Of a DNA stretch of 36,870 nucleotides, positions 7,935 through 15,846 are shown in pieces. Under the pieces are notes generated by a model that had not been told where the DNA came from, did no database searches, and was given only the letters and a program-made list of their open reading frames with translations. Within the stretch, counting starts at the first letter, position 1. Each line of letters opens with the position of its first letter. Position numbers and translations under genes: made by a program. The stretch covers positions 1 through 36,870 of the forward strand of contig NEWP02000075.1 of assembly GCA_002869895.2 (NCBI GenBank), given 5' to 3'. This DNA is from Nitrospira sp. CG24E (lineage in GTDB: Bacteria > Nitrospirota > Nitrospiria > Nitrospirales > Nitrospiraceae).

Positions 7935-8042
7935 AGCGTGAGGCGCGATACCTCTGACGTGAGACGTGAAGCGTGAAGCGTCGGGAGTGAAACGTGAAAC
8001 GGTAAACGCGAGAGGCGGAAGGCTCACGACTGAAGGCTGAAG
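7931..8042. repeat. Heptamer tandem array, 16 units (GTGAAGC type)
   Basis: Sixteen consecutive 7-bp units can be read from 7931, among them GTGAAGC (three times), GTGAAAC (twice), GTGAGAC and GTGAGGC, ending with ACTGAAG and GCTGAAG. The first unit contains the TGA stop of the preceding gene, so the array begins at the stop codon without any spacer. Confidence 0.85.
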
Positions 8043-8087
8043 TGTTCGGCGCTTCGAATCCCGGCCTTCAGCCTAAGTACCCTTTTT
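8034..8087 (+). terminator. Possible terminator hairpin before the cadherin-like lipoprotein
   Basis: AGGCTGAAG at 8034-8042 can pair with CTTCAGCCT at 8066-8074 around a 23-base loop. A run of five T lies at 8083-8087. The loop is long and the T run is eight bases from the stem, so this is a weak candidate. The left arm also belongs to the heptamer array. Confidence 0.3.
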
Positions 8088-8105
8088 AACCAGAGAGTCA
8101 TTCCC

Positions 8106-9251
8106 ATGCAACGAACATCGATGCTGTTCAATTTTCTCGGTGCGGTTGGGTTGATCGGATTGTTGAGCGGCTGTGGCAGTGGCGGCGGCGGGGCAACCGA
8201 CGGATCCACTGCTGCTAATGCAGCGCCGGCCATCAACTCGGCGCCGCCACTGGATGGGACGCTGACCAAGACGTACAGCTATGACGTGAATGCCACCGAC
8301 GCAGACGGCGATTCCCTTACCTATAGCCTGGTGGCGCCGGTACCCTTCGGTATGACGATCGATCCGGCTACTGGTGTGATCTCATGGACTCCAACGGCTC
8401 AGGAAGGCGACAATCTCGTGACTGTCCAGGTGACGGACGGGAGCCTCTCGTCAACCCAGTCCTTCACCGTAACGGTGGTAGTGGCCCCTAATCAAGTCCC
8501 ACCGGTCTTTATCACCCCAGTTACGCTGCCAGCGGCATTTGAGAACAGCGCCTACAGCACTACCGTCATCGCCGCTGATGGGAACAACGATCCGATCACC
8601 TATAGGTTGACTACGGCTCCGACAGGCTTGGCGATCGACCAAACCTCTGGCGTAATCACCTGGACACCAGATGCAACCCAGATAGGCGACAACACGGTAA
8701 CCCTGGTGGCCACGGCTGGCGGCCAATCACTCAGCCAAGGCTTCACCATCAGAGTGGAAACAGCCACGGCGGCAACCGGCGTGATTTTTGGATTCGACGA
8801 TCTGACGAGGGGTGGCTACAACGTCACGCAGCAAGGCTTCTGGACCACTATCGGTCCGGATGCATTCTCGACATCAAGTGGCTCGGCCATCATCGCGCGA
8901 GGGGACTTGACGGTGATCATAGACAGTCAGGGACGCCCGAGATTTAATAACCCGGAGTTCATGTTTTTAGGCGTGACCCTGATCAACAGGGGAGCCACCG
9001 ATACCACCTTTGCCGTCATCGGCTACAACGATAGTCACGGGGTCACGACTTTTTACTACACAAAGACTCTGAGGGTCGGAGACCCGCCGTTTTCAGTACA
9101 GAACTCTTTCCTCGACAATACCGGTAGACCGATGAACGTGTCGATCGAGCGACTGGAAGTGAATGGAGTCAGTCTGCCTCTGCCTACTCCTGACTTCGGG
9201 GTCCGCTGTCTCGGCGTCGGAACATCCGGAGGCGCTCCCGTCTGTCCGTGA
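8106..9251 (+). CDS. Lipoprotein with two cadherin-like (He_PIG) domains
   Basis: This 381-residue protein begins with a lipoprotein signal (GLIGLLSGC) followed by a Gly-rich linker. Two He_PIG/dystroglycan-type cadherin-like domains follow at about residues 38-125 and 130-215, with DADGDSLTYS, GVISWTPT and GVITWTPD motifs. The last 160 residues (from about TGVIFGFDDLTRGG) are a separate beta-rich domain that I do not recognise. The first cadherin-like domain is close to the first one of oxidase 1, even at DNA level. An outer-membrane anchor or docking partner for the oxidase is a reasonable inference. AGAGAG lies nine bases upstream of the ATG. Confidence 0.8.
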   Translation: MQRTSMLFNFLGAVGLIGLLSGCGSGGGGATDGSTAANAAPAINSAPPLDGTLTKTYSYDVNATDADGDSLTYSLVAPVPFGMTIDPATGVISWTPTAQEGDNLVTVQVTDGSLSSTQSFTVTVVVAPNQVPPVFITPVTLPAAFENSAYSTTVIAADGNNDPITYRLTTAPTGLAIDQTSGVITWTPDATQIGDNTVTLVATAGGQSLSQGFTIRVETATAATGVIFGFDDLTRGGYNVTQQGFWTTIGPDAFSTSSGSAIIARGDLTVIIDSQGRPRFNNPEFMFLGVTLINRGATDTTFAVIGYNDSHGVTTFYYTKTLRVGDPPFSVQNSFLDNTGRPMNVSIERLEVNGVSLPLPTPDFGVRCLGVGTSGGAPVCP

Positions 9252-9345
9252 GGCGGGAAGCGTCGGAAGTGAAACGTGTGGCGGGAAGCGTGAAGCGTGA
9301 AGCGTGAAGCGTGAAGCGCGAGGTGTCGGGAGTGAAACGTGAAGC
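9248..9345. repeat. Heptamer tandem array, 14 units (GTGAAGC type)
   Basis: From 9248 the units include GTGAGGC, GGGAAGC, GTCGGAA, GTGAAAC, GTGTGGC, GGGAAGC, four GTGAAGC in a row, GCGAGGT, GTCGGGA, GTGAAAC and GTGAAGC. As at 7931, the first unit contains the stop codon of the preceding gene. Confidence 0.88.
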
Positions 9346-9361
9346 GTGTTTCGTTATTCGA

Positions 9362-9453
9362 GCGGGACTCGCGGGACGTGCGAGAAAGGCGGGACTGGTC
9401 GGAAGTTTATGTTTCTTGAGTCGCGCCTGTCCCGCAAGTCTCGCTTGTCTCGC
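9362..9453. repeat. Two opposed nonamer arrays (GCGGGACTN type) forming a long inverted repeat
   Basis: Positions 9362-9397 read GCGGGACTC, GCGGGACGT, GCGAGAAAG, GCGGGACTG. Positions 9418-9453 read GAGTCGCGC, CTGTCCCGC, AAGTCTCGC, TTGTCTCGC, the same unit on the other strand. The two halves could fold into a long imperfect hairpin just upstream of the oxidase 2 ribosome site. Confidence 0.75.
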
Positions 9454-9488
9454 TCACAATGCCTGAACAATGAAAAAAGGTGGAAGTG

Positions 9489-11504
9489 ATGTCCCATCCC
9501 TTCGATAGACGACACCTGCTCAAGTATGGCCTTGCGTCTCTAGGGGCGCTTACGCTCGGCCATTGGCGGCCTCCGGTTCCCCTCTGGAACGGACCGTCTG
9601 AAGCGTCGGCCAAAAGCAGCCCCCCTTCCAACAAGAGTGGAGCGGTCTTCGGCTATAAGCCCTTTTCACAGCCGCTTTTCATCCCGTCGATTGCCCAGTC
9701 CAGGCCGCGCGGCACATTATCGCCGGCGCCGGGCCAGTATCCGCGAGCGGGGGGACCAAGCGGGAGACCCTCTGTCCCTCGCGGGCAATTTGATGATGTG
9801 GCCCATGGCATCGCCCCCGAGTTCGATGGCCGGGTTCCTGGTTTTCCCTGTCCTGACTGGAATCGATTCTCCGGCCATACCCACGAGAAAGAATATCGCA
9901 TTGCCATCGAGGAGACAGTGCAGTCGTTCTTTCCCGGAGTCGACACACCGATTTTTGCCTATCGCGACATCTATGCGGGAGGTCCTGGACGGACGCCGGG
10001 CCCGACCTTCCTGACGCGCTTCCGTGAGCCGGTGGTGGCCCGGTTCGAGAATCACCGCACCAGAAATCGAGTTCCCATCAATACGACCGGCCACGATATC
10101 GAGAGCTCAGTCCATCTTCACGGCTCCCATGTTCCGGCCCATGCGGATGGTGCTCCGGACTTCTATGTCTTGGCAGGAGAGGCGCGAGACTATTACTGGC
10201 CCAACGTCGATCCTCGTCTGGTCCAACCGGATGGACGAGCGAGCAGTGTTGTCGGTCCGTTCGATCCGACCTGGACTCCCTCCACCCTCTGGTACCACGA
10301 CCATGCGATGGATATCACGGGATTCAACGTGAGCCGGGGTCTGGCGGGATTTTATCTGATGTTCGACGAACGAGAAGAACAGTTGATCGAGGACCGGGTG
10401 CTGCCGAATTCGTTTCAAGGATTCGATATCGGGCTGGCCCTGACCGATCAACGGTTCAACGCCGATGGGACGCTCTTCTACGATTTCTTCGACCACAACG
10501 GCCGTCTCGGCGATGTCTTCACCGTCAATGGAACGGTGCAGCCGTTCTTGCAAGTGCAGCGGCGCAAGTACCGGTTTCGAATTTTGAATGCTTCAAATGC
10601 GCGGATCTATCAACTCAGGCTCAGCAACGGCCAGCCGTTCCTCGTGTTCGGGGCCGACACATGGCTCTTCCCCAGGGCCGGTGTCGTGAACAGCTTTGAG
10701 CTTTCCATGGGCCAGCGCCATGACGTGATCATCGATTTCACCCATGCGCCCGACGAAGTATTTCTCGAGAACATCATGCTTCAAACGAACGGGCGCAAGG
10801 GGGATGGGGTGGATCCCAAGAAACCCACGCCTCTGATGAAGTTTGTCGTCACCGGAGCTCCGGTGGCCAACGACGTCATCGTCGACGACGGCACGGTGAT
10901 TCGAGATCGATGGGAACCGATTCCAGACCATGACGTCGCTGCGGCTCGGACCTTCGTATTCGATCGTTCCCTCGGGGCCTGGACGATCAACGGCCGGTTT
11001 TTCAATCCGAGACGAGCGGATGCGGTTCCTGAACTGGGCAGCACCGAGGAATGGACCGTCGAAAACGGTGGAGGAGGCTGGTGGCATCCGATCCACACGC
11101 ACCTTGAGGGGTTTCAGATCAAGTCGCTTAACGGAAAGACTCCGCCCTTTGAACGGTCGTTCAACAGCGATCTGGTCATGCTCCACGGGGGCGAAGTCGC
11201 TAGGGTCTTGATGAGGTTTCGTACCTTTACCGGCCCCTATTCCTTTCACTGTCACAACGTCGAGCATGAGGATATGAGAATGATGGGGTTCCATGACCCC
11301 AGGCCGCTCGGGCAACCGAGCCCGCTCGATGGAGAGGCCAGGATCGATGCGGAGGTCTCCGGGGTTGTGCCGGATTGTACGGAGCTGGAAGAGGAGCAGC
11401 GCATCTATTTCGATGCAGCAGGGGATCTGGACCGGGTCAACGGACGAGGTGTCGGTTTCCCCGAGTGCGAGTTCGATAACGACAAGAGGGGCAATCAATT
11501 GTGA
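9489..11504 (+). CDS. Multicopper oxidase 2, Tat-exported
   Basis: The ATG at 9489 is preceded by AGGTGG at 9478-9483. A GTG at 9480 is in frame but overlaps that site. The 671-residue product has a Tat-type signal (DRRHLLKYGLASLGALTLG). All four copper motifs are present: H209-L-H211, H270-D-H272, HPIHTH at 533-538 and HCHNVEHEDMRM at 587-598, giving C588, H593 and M598 for the type-1 site and complete His pairs for the trinuclear cluster. There is no extra C-terminal domain. It should oxidise a substrate with O2 outside the cytoplasm. It resembles bilirubin oxidase or CotA-like three-domain enzymes, but the substrate is not evident. The SCO lipoprotein gene overlaps its stop codon. Confidence 0.93.
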   Translation: MSHPFDRRHLLKYGLASLGALTLGHWRPPVPLWNGPSEASAKSSPPSNKSGAVFGYKPFSQPLFIPSIAQSRPRGTLSPAPGQYPRAGGPSGRPSVPRGQFDDVAHGIAPEFDGRVPGFPCPDWNRFSGHTHEKEYRIAIEETVQSFFPGVDTPIFAYRDIYAGGPGRTPGPTFLTRFREPVVARFENHRTRNRVPINTTGHDIESSVHLHGSHVPAHADGAPDFYVLAGEARDYYWPNVDPRLVQPDGRASSVVGPFDPTWTPSTLWYHDHAMDITGFNVSRGLAGFYLMFDEREEQLIEDRVLPNSFQGFDIGLALTDQRFNADGTLFYDFFDHNGRLGDVFTVNGTVQPFLQVQRRKYRFRILNASNARIYQLRLSNGQPFLVFGADTWLFPRAGVVNSFELSMGQRHDVIIDFTHAPDEVFLENIMLQTNGRKGDGVDPKKPTPLMKFVVTGAPVANDVIVDDGTVIRDRWEPIPDHDVAAARTFVFDRSLGAWTINGRFFNPRRADAVPELGSTEEWTVENGGGGWWHPIHTHLEGFQIKSLNGKTPPFERSFNSDLVMLHGGEVARVLMRFRTFTGPYSFHCHNVEHEDMRMMGFHDPRPLGQPSPLDGEARIDAEVSGVVPDCTELEEEQRIYFDAAGDLDRVNGRGVGFPECEFDNDKRGNQL

Positions 11505-12136
11505 GGCTGCCGGCTCCCCACTGGTTATGGGGGGTTCTGCTTCTCCTGGCCTGTGCGGGCCTTGGAATCATCTCTGCCTGTGCGCCGACCCATCCTCTCG
11601 GCGCGAAACCAGATGCATCCCCCGGTCCCACGGCGTCCGCTTTTCCCAACATTCTCCTGCTGACGCAGGAAAACAAACAGGTCCGTTTCTACGACGACTT
11701 GGTCAAGGGCAAGACGGTCCTTGTGAAATTCATCTACACAAGCTGCGAGAAAAGCTGCAGCCCGACCACAGCGAATCTTGCGCGGATGCATGGATTGTTG
11801 GGTGATCGTATCGGCCGCGATCTGGTTCTGCTCTCGATCTCTCTGGACCCGACAGTGGACCGGCCTGCAAAGCTCAAAGAATATGCGGCTCGCTTCGGGC
11901 AATTTCAGGGCTGGTATTTCCTGACCGGAAACGACGTGGACATCGACGGTCTGCGCCGGAAGCTGGGCCTGTACGACCTCGACACAGCTATCGACGGAGA
12001 CAAAACGCAACATGCCGGGATTGTCGTGATCGGGAACGACGTGACCAACCGGTGGTCTTCAATGCCGGCTCTGATGGATCCCAGGCAGCTCGCCCAGACG
12101 CTGCTCCGGATCGCCAGAAACGGCAGGGACGGCTAG
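11501..12136 (+). CDS. SCO1/SenC family lipoprotein
   Basis: The GTG at 11501 overlaps the stop codon of oxidase 2, with AAGAGGGG about ten bases upstream. The 211-residue product has a lipoprotein signal ending in GIISAC, then a SCO/thioredoxin fold. CEKSC at residues 82-86 is the copper/redox pair and H171 (in QHAGIVVIG) is the expected third ligand, so unlike the fusion protein upstream this copy is complete. SISLDPTVDRP is the conserved SCO segment. The overlap argues for translational coupling and a dedicated copper-loading or thiol-reducing role for oxidase 2. Confidence 0.92.
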   Translation: MRLPAPHWLWGVLLLLACAGLGIISACAPTHPLGAKPDASPGPTASAFPNILLLTQENKQVRFYDDLVKGKTVLVKFIYTSCEKSCSPTTANLARMHGLLGDRIGRDLVLLSISLDPTVDRPAKLKEYAARFGQFQGWYFLTGNDVDIDGLRRKLGLYDLDTAIDGDKTQHAGIVVIGNDVTNRWSSMPALMDPRQLAQTLLRIARNGRDG

Positions 12137-12138
12137 CT

Positions 12139-12157
12139 GGATGACGAAGCGTCATCC
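12139..12157 (+). terminator. Perfect 8-bp hairpin after the SCO gene
   Basis: GGATGACG and CGTCATCC pair perfectly around AAG, two bases after the SCO stop codon. No T run follows, so it may stabilise the 3' end rather than terminate by itself. Confidence 0.45.
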
Positions 12158-12159
12158 AC

Positions 12160-12307
12160 GCGAGACTCGCGCGACAGGCGAGAAAAGCGGGACTGGTCTG
12201 ATCTGGTTCATCTGGTTTGTTTCGTTTGTCTAGTTTCTCTGGCCTATCGACTCCTCCGGTTCAACCAAACAAACGAAATAAACCAAATAAACTAAACAAA
12301 CTAGCTT
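12160..12307. repeat. Nonamer arrays of both families, partly inverted
   Basis: Positions 12160-12195 read GCGAGACTC, GCGCGACAG, GCGAGAAAA, GCGGGACTG, matching the array at 9362. Positions 12205-12240 read GGTTCATCT, GGTTTGTTT, CGTTTGTCT, AGTTTCTCT. Positions 12263-12307 read AACCAAACA, AACGAAATA, AACCAAATA, AACTAAACA, AACTAGCTT, the GGTTTGTTT family on the other strand. The last two arrays can form an imperfect hairpin. Confidence 0.75.
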
Positions 12308-12384
12308 GGCCCGCTCGACTCCCCCTACCGTTGGGGCTAGTCCGGTCCCTCGAACGAAGGGGCAATGCCCCGCCAGAGAGGGGA

Positions 12385-12413
12385 TTGTGCGATTTACGAA
12401 CCACCCATACTAT
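12385..12413 (+). promoter_or_regulatory. Candidate sigma-70-like promoter for the secretion operon
   Basis: TTGTGC at 12385-12390 and TACTAT at 12408-12413 are 17 bp apart and point toward gspG. Both boxes match the consensus only partly (3/6 and 4/6). The region from 12308 to 12505 has no gene and contains small hairpins such as CACCAG/CTGGTG near 12427-12442. A start near 12420 would leave a leader of about 85 bases. Confidence 0.3.
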
Positions 12414-12505
12414 CGCTTATCGGCTTATCACCAGACCACTGGTGCCACTGGATATTGTACCGGGACGATTAGGAAAAACCGGACCACTAACGTAAAGGAG
12501 CGACC

Positions 12506-12955
12506 ATGGGAATCACTATGCCACATCGCCGTTATCCCCTGTACCGGCGCAGGACGGAAGGGGGGTTCACACTGCTGGAATTGCTCGTCGTGATGGTGAT
12601 CATCGGCCTGCTTGCCGGGTTTGTCGGGCCTCGCTATTTTTCACAGATCGGGAAGTCGGAGGCGAAGACGGCCCGCGCCCAATTGAACGCGGTGGAGCAG
12701 GCCCTCGATCAATATCGTTTGGATGTCGGCCACTATCCGACCACAGAACAGGGATTGGCAGCCCTCATGACCAAACCGGCCGATGAAGCCAAATGGGCGG
12801 GGCCCTACTTGAAGAAAACCCTTCCGACGGACCCATGGGGCAAACCCTATTCCTATAAGTTCCCCGGGGAGCACAGCGAGTTCGATCTATGGTCGTTCGG
12901 CAAAGATGCGCAACCGGGTGGAACAGTCGATAACGAAGACGTCACGAACTGGTAG
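12506..12955 (+). CDS. gspG: Major pseudopilin GspG (OxpG-like)
   Basis: This 149-residue protein starts at an ATG after AAAGGAG. Its 20-residue leader ends in Gly20, followed by FTLLELLVVMVII, with Glu25 at mature position +5 as required for pilin-like assembly. The body has GspG signatures: HYPTTEQGLAAL, the DPWGKPYSYK segment, and a C-terminal SEFDLWSFGKDA...DNEDVTNW that forms the calcium site in the family. It should be the main subunit of the periplasmic pseudopilus that pushes substrates through the secretin. It is the first gene of the operon and is followed six bases later by gspF. Confidence 0.96.
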   Translation: MGITMPHRRYPLYRRRTEGGFTLLELLVVMVIIGLLAGFVGPRYFSQIGKSEAKTARAQLNAVEQALDQYRLDVGHYPTTEQGLAALMTKPADEAKWAGPYLKKTLPTDPWGKPYSYKFPGEHSEFDLWSFGKDAQPGGTVDNEDVTNW

Positions 12956-12961
12956 GGGGTC

Positions 12962-14152
12962 ATGCAGTACCACGTCAAGGCCATGCAGTCGCTGGATAGG
13001 GTGGTGGAGCTGAACGTCGACTCCATCGATGCCGACGACGCTCGCCGCCAGGTCGAGCGGTTGGGCTACGAGGTGTTGGCGCTCCGTTCTAAACGGGCCG
13101 GGTTGTCCGCCTATCTGAAACGGCCGACGACCTTCCCTCTGACCCTATTCAGTCAAGAACTGATCGCCCTGCTGGGAGCCGGCCTCTCGTTGGTGGAGGC
13201 CCTTGAGACGCTGCGTGAAAAAGAGCGCCATCCGGACCTGAAGCAGGTGCTGGAACAGATTTTGGCCAAGCTGCGCGAAGGCCGCACATTTTCCTCGTCC
13301 GTCGAACAGTTGCCCTCCAGTTTTCCCGCGCTCTATGTCGCGACGGTTCGCGCCAGCGAGAAGACCGGCGATCTCCGCGAGGCCCTGTCCCGCTACATCG
13401 CCTATCAGGTGCAACTGGATCTGGTTCGTAAGAAGCTCGTGAGCGCCTCGATCTATCCGGTCGTGCTGCTGGTCGTCGGCGGACTCGTGATGCTGTTCTT
13501 GCTGATGTACGTGGTGCCCAAGTTCAGCCGTATCTATGAAGATGCGGGCAAGGACCTGCCGGTGTTGTCGCAGCTGTTGCTGGAGTGGGGAAAGGTGATG
13601 GAGGCGCACGGCCTCCTGGTGATGGGCTGTCTGGCCTTGGCGGGGGCCATCTCCGCTTACGGTCTCACGCTGCCGGCGGTGAAAGCCCGCCTCCTTTCTC
13701 AACTCCGGTCGATCCCCTCCATCGGAAGCAAACTGCAGGTATTCGATCTGGCGCGGTTCTACCGCACCTTGGGCATGTTGGTGAAGGGCGGTATCCCGAT
13801 CGTGGCAGCCATTGAAATGGTCTCCGGCATTCTGCCCCTGTCCTTGCGCGGTCCGCTTCAGGCGGCTGTGCGGGATCTCCGCGAAGGAAAGCCGATTTCC
13901 CAGGCGATGGAGTCGCACGGCCTAACCACACCAGTTGCTCACCGTATGTTGCGTGTCGGAGAGAGGACCGGGCAGATGGGGGAGATGATGGAACGGATCG
14001 CGGTGTTCTACGACGAGGATATCGCGCGTGTGCTGGATTGGCTCACGAAACTAATCGAGCCGGCCTTGATGGCGGCCATCGGCCTTGTAATCGGGACGAT
14101 CGTGCTCCTCATGTATTTCCCCATGTTCGAACTGGCGGGGAGCATCCAATGA
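12962..14152 (+). CDS. gspF: Type II secretion inner-membrane platform protein GspF
   Basis: The 396-residue product starts at 12962 just after TAGGGGG. It has the two repeated T2SSF domains, the first with TLFSQELIALLGAGLSLVEAL near residue 61 and the second with VFDLARFYRTLGMLVKGG near residue 261. Membrane segments lie at about 165-190 (VVLLVVGGLVMLFLLMYVVP), 210-235 and near the C-terminus (IGLVIGTIVLLMYFPMF). GspF/PilC proteins couple the ATPase to pseudopilus growth. The gspE start codon overlaps the stop. Confidence 0.96.
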   Translation: MQYHVKAMQSLDRVVELNVDSIDADDARRQVERLGYEVLALRSKRAGLSAYLKRPTTFPLTLFSQELIALLGAGLSLVEALETLREKERHPDLKQVLEQILAKLREGRTFSSSVEQLPSSFPALYVATVRASEKTGDLREALSRYIAYQVQLDLVRKKLVSASIYPVVLLVVGGLVMLFLLMYVVPKFSRIYEDAGKDLPVLSQLLLEWGKVMEAHGLLVMGCLALAGAISAYGLTLPAVKARLLSQLRSIPSIGSKLQVFDLARFYRTLGMLVKGGIPIVAAIEMVSGILPLSLRGPLQAAVRDLREGKPISQAMESHGLTTPVAHRMLRVGERTGQMGEMMERIAVFYDEDIARVLDWLTKLIEPALMAAIGLVIGTIVLLMYFPMFELAGSIQ

Positions 14153-15846
14153 GCCGCACCGAACAGGCGATCGCCGGTCAGGAAGGGTTCTCGCCGAGCG
14201 AGTTGGCGCTCGCGAAGGCCGATGCCGTTCGCGCAAAGCGGCGCATGATCGAAGCATTGGACGATCAGTTTCAGTTGAGCCACGATGAGTTTGCCGCGAA
14301 ACTGGCCGCGACCCTCCGTTACCGTTGGCTGGACCAGAAATCTCTCCAAGCCTGTGAGGCAGATTTCAGCCGGATTTCCTATCCCGAGACAGTGGCGCAC
14401 GAATGTCTGCCGTTCCGCGATGAGCAGGGTCTCCTCTGCGTGGCATTTTGCGATCCATTCGATCCGGCCAGGCAGGCCTGGGCAAATGAACAGCTGCGGG
14501 AATCCGCCCTGTGGGTCCTGGTCCATCGTGTAGCGTTGCTCTCGATGTTCGCGAAGTACGAGGCGAGAGCCCGCGCGATGGACGACGTGATGGCGCTCGA
14601 TCCGGAGCGACGGAGGGTGTCCGAGGCGATCGAAGACCTGTCGATCAAATCGATCAGCGAAGGAACCAGCCCCGTGGTCAAGCTGGTGCATTCGACGATT
14701 TACGATGCGTTCAAGCTCGGCGCCAGCGACATCCATCTTGAAGCCGGCACGTCGGATCTGACGATCAAGTATCGCATCGACGGGGTGCTCTTAAAAGTAA
14801 AGGTGGTGGAAGGCAAGGAAATGGCCGAGCAGGCGATCTCCCGTATCAAGGTCATGTCGGAACTGGACATTTCCGAGCGGCGCATTCCCCAGGACGGCCG
14901 GTTCAAGCTGGCGGTCCTCGGCCGCGCCGTGGACTTCCGGGTGTCGGTGATGCCCAGCATCCATGGAGAAGACTCGGTCATCCGTATCCTCGACAAACAG
15001 TCGCTGTCGCAGCAGAGTCAGGGGCTCCGGCTGGATATGATCGGCTTCGACGAGCAGACGGTGACGCAGATTCGCGGACTCGCCTCCGAGCCCTACGGCT
15101 TGATGCTGGTCACAGGCCCCACTGGAAGCGGAAAAACGACTTCTCTCTATGCCGTGCTCAATGAGCTGAACCAGGGCCAGGACAAAATCATCACGATCGA
15201 AGATCCGGTGGAATATCAGCTGCCGGGAATTCTGCAGATTCCCGTCAATGAAAAGAAGGGCTTGACCTTTTCGCGCGGCCTGCGCTCGATCCTGCGTCAC
15301 GACCCGGACAAGATCATGGTCGGAGAAATCCGGGATTCGGAAACCGCTCAGATCGCCGTCCAGTCGGCTTTGACCGGGCACCTGGTCTTGGCGACGGTCC
15401 ATGCCAACAATGTGCTGGACATCATCGGGCGATTCATCCACATGGGGGTGGAACCCTATAATTTCGTCTCGGCCTTGAACGGGGTCATTGCGCAACGTCT
15501 CTTGCGCGTCCTCTGCTCCCATTGTGTCGAGCCCTACCGCCCCGACAGCAAACTGCTGGCCGCGTCACGGCTGACCGAAGCGGAGGCGGCGGACTTCAAC
15601 TTTCGAACCGGACGTGGCTGCAAGGACTGTTATGGAACCGGGTACAAGGGACGCCGGGCCATTGCCGAGGTGCTGCTGCTCACCGACGAGATTCGCGAAC
15701 AGATCGTCGCCAAAGAGCCGATCCGCAAGATCAAGGACACGGCGCGGGCCACCGGCACGCGATTTCTCCGGGACTCCGCAATGGATCTCGTTCGTCAAGG
15801 CATCACCACGTTGGAGGAGATCAACCGTGTTACCTTTGTTGGCTGA
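14149..15846 (+). CDS. gspE: Type II secretion ATPase GspE
   Basis: The ATG at 14149 overlaps the gspF stop (ATGA). The frame is open further upstream, but only as a shadow of gspF. The product has 565 residues. The N-terminal domain covers about residues 1-150. The Walker A motif is GPTGSGKTT at 323-331, followed by the Asp and His boxes (ITIEDPVEYQL, GLTFSRGLRSILRHDPD), Walker B-like IMVGEIRD and GHLVLATVHAN. A zinc-binding pair, C456-S-H-C459 and C491-K-D-C494, is typical of GspE and PilB. It supplies ATP hydrolysis energy to the pseudopilus on the cytoplasmic face. Confidence 0.96.
   Translation: MSRTEQAIAGQEGFSPSELALAKADAVRAKRRMIEALDDQFQLSHDEFAAKLAATLRYRWLDQKSLQACEADFSRISYPETVAHECLPFRDEQGLLCVAFCDPFDPARQAWANEQLRESALWVLVHRVALLSMFAKYEARARAMDDVMALDPERRRVSEAIEDLSIKSISEGTSPVVKLVHSTIYDAFKLGASDIHLEAGTSDLTIKYRIDGVLLKVKVVEGKEMAEQAISRIKVMSELDISERRIPQDGRFKLAVLGRAVDFRVSVMPSIHGEDSVIRILDKQSLSQQSQGLRLDMIGFDEQTVTQIRGLASEPYGLMLVTGPTGSGKTTSLYAVLNELNQGQDKIITIEDPVEYQLPGILQIPVNEKKGLTFSRGLRSILRHDPDKIMVGEIRDSETAQIAVQSALTGHLVLATVHANNVLDIIGRFIHMGVEPYNFVSALNGVIAQRLLRVLCSHCVEPYRPDSKLLAASRLTEAEAADFNFRTGRGCKDCYGTGYKGRRAIAEVLLLTDEIREQIVAKEPIRKIKDTARATGTRFLRDSAMDLVRQGITTLEEINRVTFVG

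Noticed and set aside
7931-9345. CRISPR array
   Set aside because: The repeats are 7-bp tandem units without unique spacers, and no cas genes are present.
12308-12505. Riboswitch (for example c-di-GMP) in the leader of the secretion operon
   Set aside because: Small hairpins exist, but I could not fit a known riboswitch consensus.
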